Shown here: piece by piece, positions 44,298 to 46,437 of the stretch
How positions within the stretch are numbered: position 1 is the stretch's first letter
How the letters are laid out: each line of letters begins with the position of its first letter
NCBI GenBank assembly: GCA_029262575.1
Contig: JAJCZC010000002.1
Span: 1 to 46,437, forward strand
Direction of reading: 5' to 3'
Origin: Candidatus Babelota bacterium
Lineage (GTDB): Bacteria; Babelota; Babeliae; Babelales; Vermiphilaceae
Length of the DNA stretch: 46,437 bases
The notes under the pieces: generated by a model
The model's database searches: none
What the model saw: only the letters and a program-made list of their open reading frames with translations
Told to the model about the DNA's origin: nothing
Program-made: the position numbers and the translations under genes

Positions 44298-44327
44298 TTG
44301 CAAACTGAATTATATTTGTGCCATAAT
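44298..44327 (+). promoter_or_regulatory. Predicted promoter for the gene at 44380
   Basis: TTGCAA (44298-44303), 18 bases, CATAAT (44322-44327), about 50 bases before the ATG. Confidence 0.45.
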
Positions 44328-44379
44328 AAACACTGATAACACTATAAAAACAATTAATTATGTCACAAGGATAAATATT

Positions 44380-45051
44380 ATGAAAAAAACAATGCGTTTA
44401 ACGCTGGCACTTTTGCTGGCAACAAGCAACTTAATTGATGCATGTTTGAACACCATATATAACAATACAAATAATACGTATAAATTTGTGGAGATTAAGG
44501 GCCACAACAAAAACCTCAAAGGCCTTGATTTCTGTCCGAATGAATACGCGAACGACAAGAAAAAGTCACATAGCCTCACACCTGGCGAAGTAGTTGCCTT
44601 TGGAGGCCACTATGTGCCAACTTATTGCATTTATAAGCAAGACGCAGATGGCAAATGGCGCAATATACTTGTGGTAAATCAAATGGAATGTGGCCCAAGA
44701 GGACCAGAACATAAAATATTTAACCTTTCAGACGTTCTTGCGCGCAAGTTACCCGGGGATTATCAAGGTGTATATAAATTCACTCCTCGCGTGAGCTCTG
44801 AAGCATTGCATGACGAAAGCAGCCACACCAAAGAACTAACAACAATTAAAAATCCATATCAAGTTATTATCAACCTACATGACGAATTTGTCCAAAAAAC
44901 TCAAGAAGTGGTGCATTCTTTAATGCGTGAACTGAAAGAAACCAAACAGCAATGTGGTTTAGAGGAGCCTGATACTCCTATTGGGTCTGGAGTTGAAGAT
45001 GAAGATGGTGAAGAATGCGGCGATGAATGTAATTTGCCGTATGATGATTAA
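44380..45051 (+). CDS. Exported protein, NDT-motif family, acidic tail
   Basis: A 223-residue protein with AAGGA upstream of the ATG and leader MKKTMRLTLALLLATSNLID. The mature part begins ACLNTIYNNTNNTYKF and has SLTPGEVVAFGGHYVPTYCI, similar in layout to the 43397 protein. A helical region (about 165-195, EFVQKTQEVVHSLMRELKET) precedes a very acidic, Cys-containing tail (EDEDGEECGDECNLPYDD), which could bind cations. A promoter upstream and a terminator downstream make it a single-gene unit. Confidence 0.7.
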   Translation: MKKTMRLTLALLLATSNLIDACLNTIYNNTNNTYKFVEIKGHNKNLKGLDFCPNEYANDKKKSHSLTPGEVVAFGGHYVPTYCIYKQDADGKWRNILVVNQMECGPRGPEHKIFNLSDVLARKLPGDYQGVYKFTPRVSSEALHDESSHTKELTTIKNPYQVIINLHDEFVQKTQEVVHSLMRELKETKQQCGLEEPDTPIGSGVEDEDGEECGDECNLPYDD

Positions 45052-45060
45052 TAATAAGTA

Positions 45061-45078
45061 GGGGCTTTGGCCCCTTTT
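45061..45078 (+). terminator. Intrinsic terminator
   Basis: GGGGC and GCCCC form a short GC stem with a 4-base loop, followed by TTTT, nine bases after the stop codon. Confidence 0.65.
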
Positions 45079-45144
45079 ACCCCATTCTTTTTTTAGCGTT
45101 TTTTTACTCAATTTCTTTTTTTATTATTGTATGTGTATTTTGTC

Positions 45145-45204
45145 GTTAAGAAGGCCCTTGCCTGGGCTGCGAAGCCTTGGCGAAGAAGGCTTGGCCTCCT
45201 TAAC
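45145..45204. repeat. 60-bp GC-rich palindromic element
   Basis: GTTAAGAAGGCC and GGCCTCCTTAAC (11 of 12) enclose a GC-rich core (CTGGGCTGCGAAGCCTTGGC) far above the local GC content. Its translation contains WAAKPWRR, as often seen for mobile palindromic repeats. A further small hairpin CCAACA-TCC-TGTTGG follows near 45217. No gene is seen between 45079 and 45346. Confidence 0.55.
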
Positions 45205-45346
45205 AATCCTAGACACCAACATCCTGTTGGATCTTCTTCGTCGCGTATAAAAACAGCTTACATTTGCTTTATCGTTACTGCATGTTGGCTAGGCGAAGCA
45301 AACTTTTTGATAATGCTATTAACTTAACTAATTAAAGCTAATGTCG

Positions 45347-46042
45347 TTATTTTTTTTCAGAACGACTTTGTGGCAAATATTTTTTTCTTGTTTCTTTAAA
45401 CACTTCTGGGTCAGTGGCATATTGTTGTTGATAAATATCTGCCATCACAGTAACTCCCCCACACCAAGCATTTGTTTCTTCTTTGGTGAAATACACATCT
45501 TGATTATCTATTAAAAAATTTGGAATTCCCAATCTAATTTTAACATTTGGAAAATTCTTTTTCTCCATAACTCCCAAAATAGCCAACACTACTCCTGTAT
45601 AGGTTGTCCATGCAACCAAACGTTTATTCAAGGGAGCATTATTTTTTACTACCTTGCTAACTTTTTGCCACGCATCACGAGCAAACGCATTATTATTAAT
45701 AACGCTTAGCCATGGGACTGAATAAATAAATGTTCCTGGGTATTTCTCTTCAAAATCTTGAATACCAAGCTGATTCACTGTGCTATAAATCTGATAACCT
45801 GAGCCCGTTATCGGCTTGTTTGGTTGTTTCTCTTGAGCTTTTTTGAGTGCGTATACTAAGCGATTATCATACGTTTCGGCAACGTATTTTTCCGGAAAGA
45901 CAGCCTTTAAAAACCAATCTTTTTTATTGATAGCATTTATACATTTTTCTGGCGTATTGAGCATCAACTGATTAAGGTCAATATCGTTATCATTCGATGC
46001 ATTAATCAGTCCAACTGAAAGAAACAACAAAAGATACTTCAT
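45347..46042 (-). CDS. Exported hypothetical protein
   Basis: A 231-residue protein with RBS AGGAGAGAGG and leader MKYLLLFLSVGLINAS. The mature part has alternating helices and strands (TTYTGVVLAILGVMEKK, VKIRLGIPNFLI) and a WCGGV turn near residue 195. The layout of a strand-helix followed by a charged loop faintly recalls the protein at 24969, but I cannot claim homology. Function unknown; single gene. Confidence 0.65.
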   Translation of the reverse strand: MKYLLLFLSVGLINASNDNDIDLNQLMLNTPEKCINAINKKDWFLKAVFPEKYVAETYDNRLVYALKKAQEKQPNKPITGSGYQIYSTVNQLGIQDFEEKYPGTFIYSVPWLSVINNNAFARDAWQKVSKVVKNNAPLNKRLVAWTTYTGVVLAILGVMEKKNFPNVKIRLGIPNFLIDNQDVYFTKEETNAWCGGVTVMADIYQQQYATDPEVFKETRKKYLPQSRSEKK

Positions 46043-46297
46043 ATACCTCTCTCCTATTAAATTAGATTATTTATTCCCTTGGAAATTAGCATAAAACGTT
46101 TCTTCCTGCAAAGACAATGCAACTTCCTCCAGGGCAAACGCATTAAAAACATCTCGTCTATAGGCATTTATTAGAATTCAGAGCATTTATATTTATAATA
46201 ATAGATTCCTTTTGTCATCCCCTATACATCGGGGATCCAGGCCAACAAAGCAAGCATTGGTAAAATATATGCTTGTCAGTAAAGAAGTTGTTAACAA
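46043..46297. other. Intergenic region before the right IS end
   Basis: Presumed promoter of the minus-strand gene at 45347, then a palindromic repeat at 46214. No ORF supported. Confidence 0.4.
46214..46243. repeat. Dispersed palindromic repeat (GTCATCC...GGATCCAGGCC type)
   Basis: GTCATCCCCTATACATCGGG then GATCCAGGCC, with the same ends as the copy at 12202. Confidence 0.55.
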
Positions 46298-46437
46298 CAG
46301 GACCTCCGCAAATAACTGAAAGATCTGTTCAGGATTGACATTTCAAAAAAAATGAGCTCTTCTTTTGTAGTCTAAAAACATAAAGAGGAGCTCAAATGAT
46401 CAGAAAAACTGAACGTAAATTAACTTATCCCGTTGCA
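46298..46437 (+). mobile_element. IS end, copy 2 of the inverted pair
   Basis: Reverse complement of 439-578 with two substitutions (CT to TC) in the hairpin loop. The transposase reads out of the window to the right. The flanking bases outside the element differ from those at copy 1, so these are two insertions, not one. Confidence 0.7.
46396..46437 (+). CDS. IS701/IS4-superfamily transposase, first 14 codons
   Basis: MIRKTERKLTYPVA, cut by the window edge, identical to the start of the copy at 1-480. RBS AGAGGAG lies in the hairpin just upstream. Confidence 0.65.
   Translation, partial: MIRKTERKLTYPVA

Noticed and set aside
1-46437. A 45-kb composite transposon
   Set aside because: The inverted IS copies fit one formally, but the content is broad genomic material with housekeeping genes and the window edges look like assembly breaks.

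Overview
The window is AT-rich DNA from a bacterium with an unusually large exported proteome. Most ORFs start with a clear Sec signal peptide behind a good Shine-Dalgarno sequence, and the mature parts are ankyrin repeats, a WD40 propeller, lipase-like, AAA+, EEP-nuclease, Nudix and NADAR domains, long coiled coils, or nothing I recognise. Only histidyl-tRNA synthetase and UDP-glucose 4-epimerase look like ordinary housekeeping genes. Together with heavy pseudogenisation, IS elements and dispersed palindromic repeats, this fits a host-associated bacterium with a reduced core and an expanded secreted repertoire. Candidatus Dependentiae (TM6) is my best guess. This is inference from style and composition, with no marker gene behind it.

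Layout. 1-580: end of an IS701/IS4-superfamily insertion sequence, reading out of the window; its inverted copy closes the window at 46298-46437. 581-3314: an exported hypothetical and a complete IS4-type element. 3377-5591: an exported NAPE-PLD-like metallo-hydrolase, then two methyltransferase relics. 5767-10100 (minus): an exported AAA+ ATPase, a class-3-like lipase and a lipase paralogue with a changed nucleophile. 10273-14142: small exported proteins, gene debris and a MITE-like element. 14276-20351: exported ankyrin, WD40 and membrane proteins plus relics of the metallo-hydrolase and of an IS. 20379-27246 (mostly minus): an exported enzyme cluster with a Nudix protein split by a stop codon, three EEP proteins (one intact, one with an altered motif, one internally deleted), a NADAR protein and an ankyrin protein. 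27381-28856: hisS with a palindromic repeat inserted in frame. 29107-30735: a Cys-rich outer-membrane-like protein. 30878-37734: a three-gene operon of exported coiled-coil proteins that share an N-terminal module of about 55 residues; the central 1425-residue protein ends in a serine-hydrolase-like domain. 37804-43049: galE, convergent with a 1413-residue exported protein carrying a duplicated Lys/Gln-rich tail. 43397-46042: four more exported proteins.

The genes look less like one pathway than an arsenal. Leader peptides with nearly identical DNA sit in front of unrelated mature proteins, and several families occur as an intact copy plus a decayed or deleted one, which suggests frequent duplication, recombination and loss. 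The best candidate for an undescribed system is the 30878-37734 operon.
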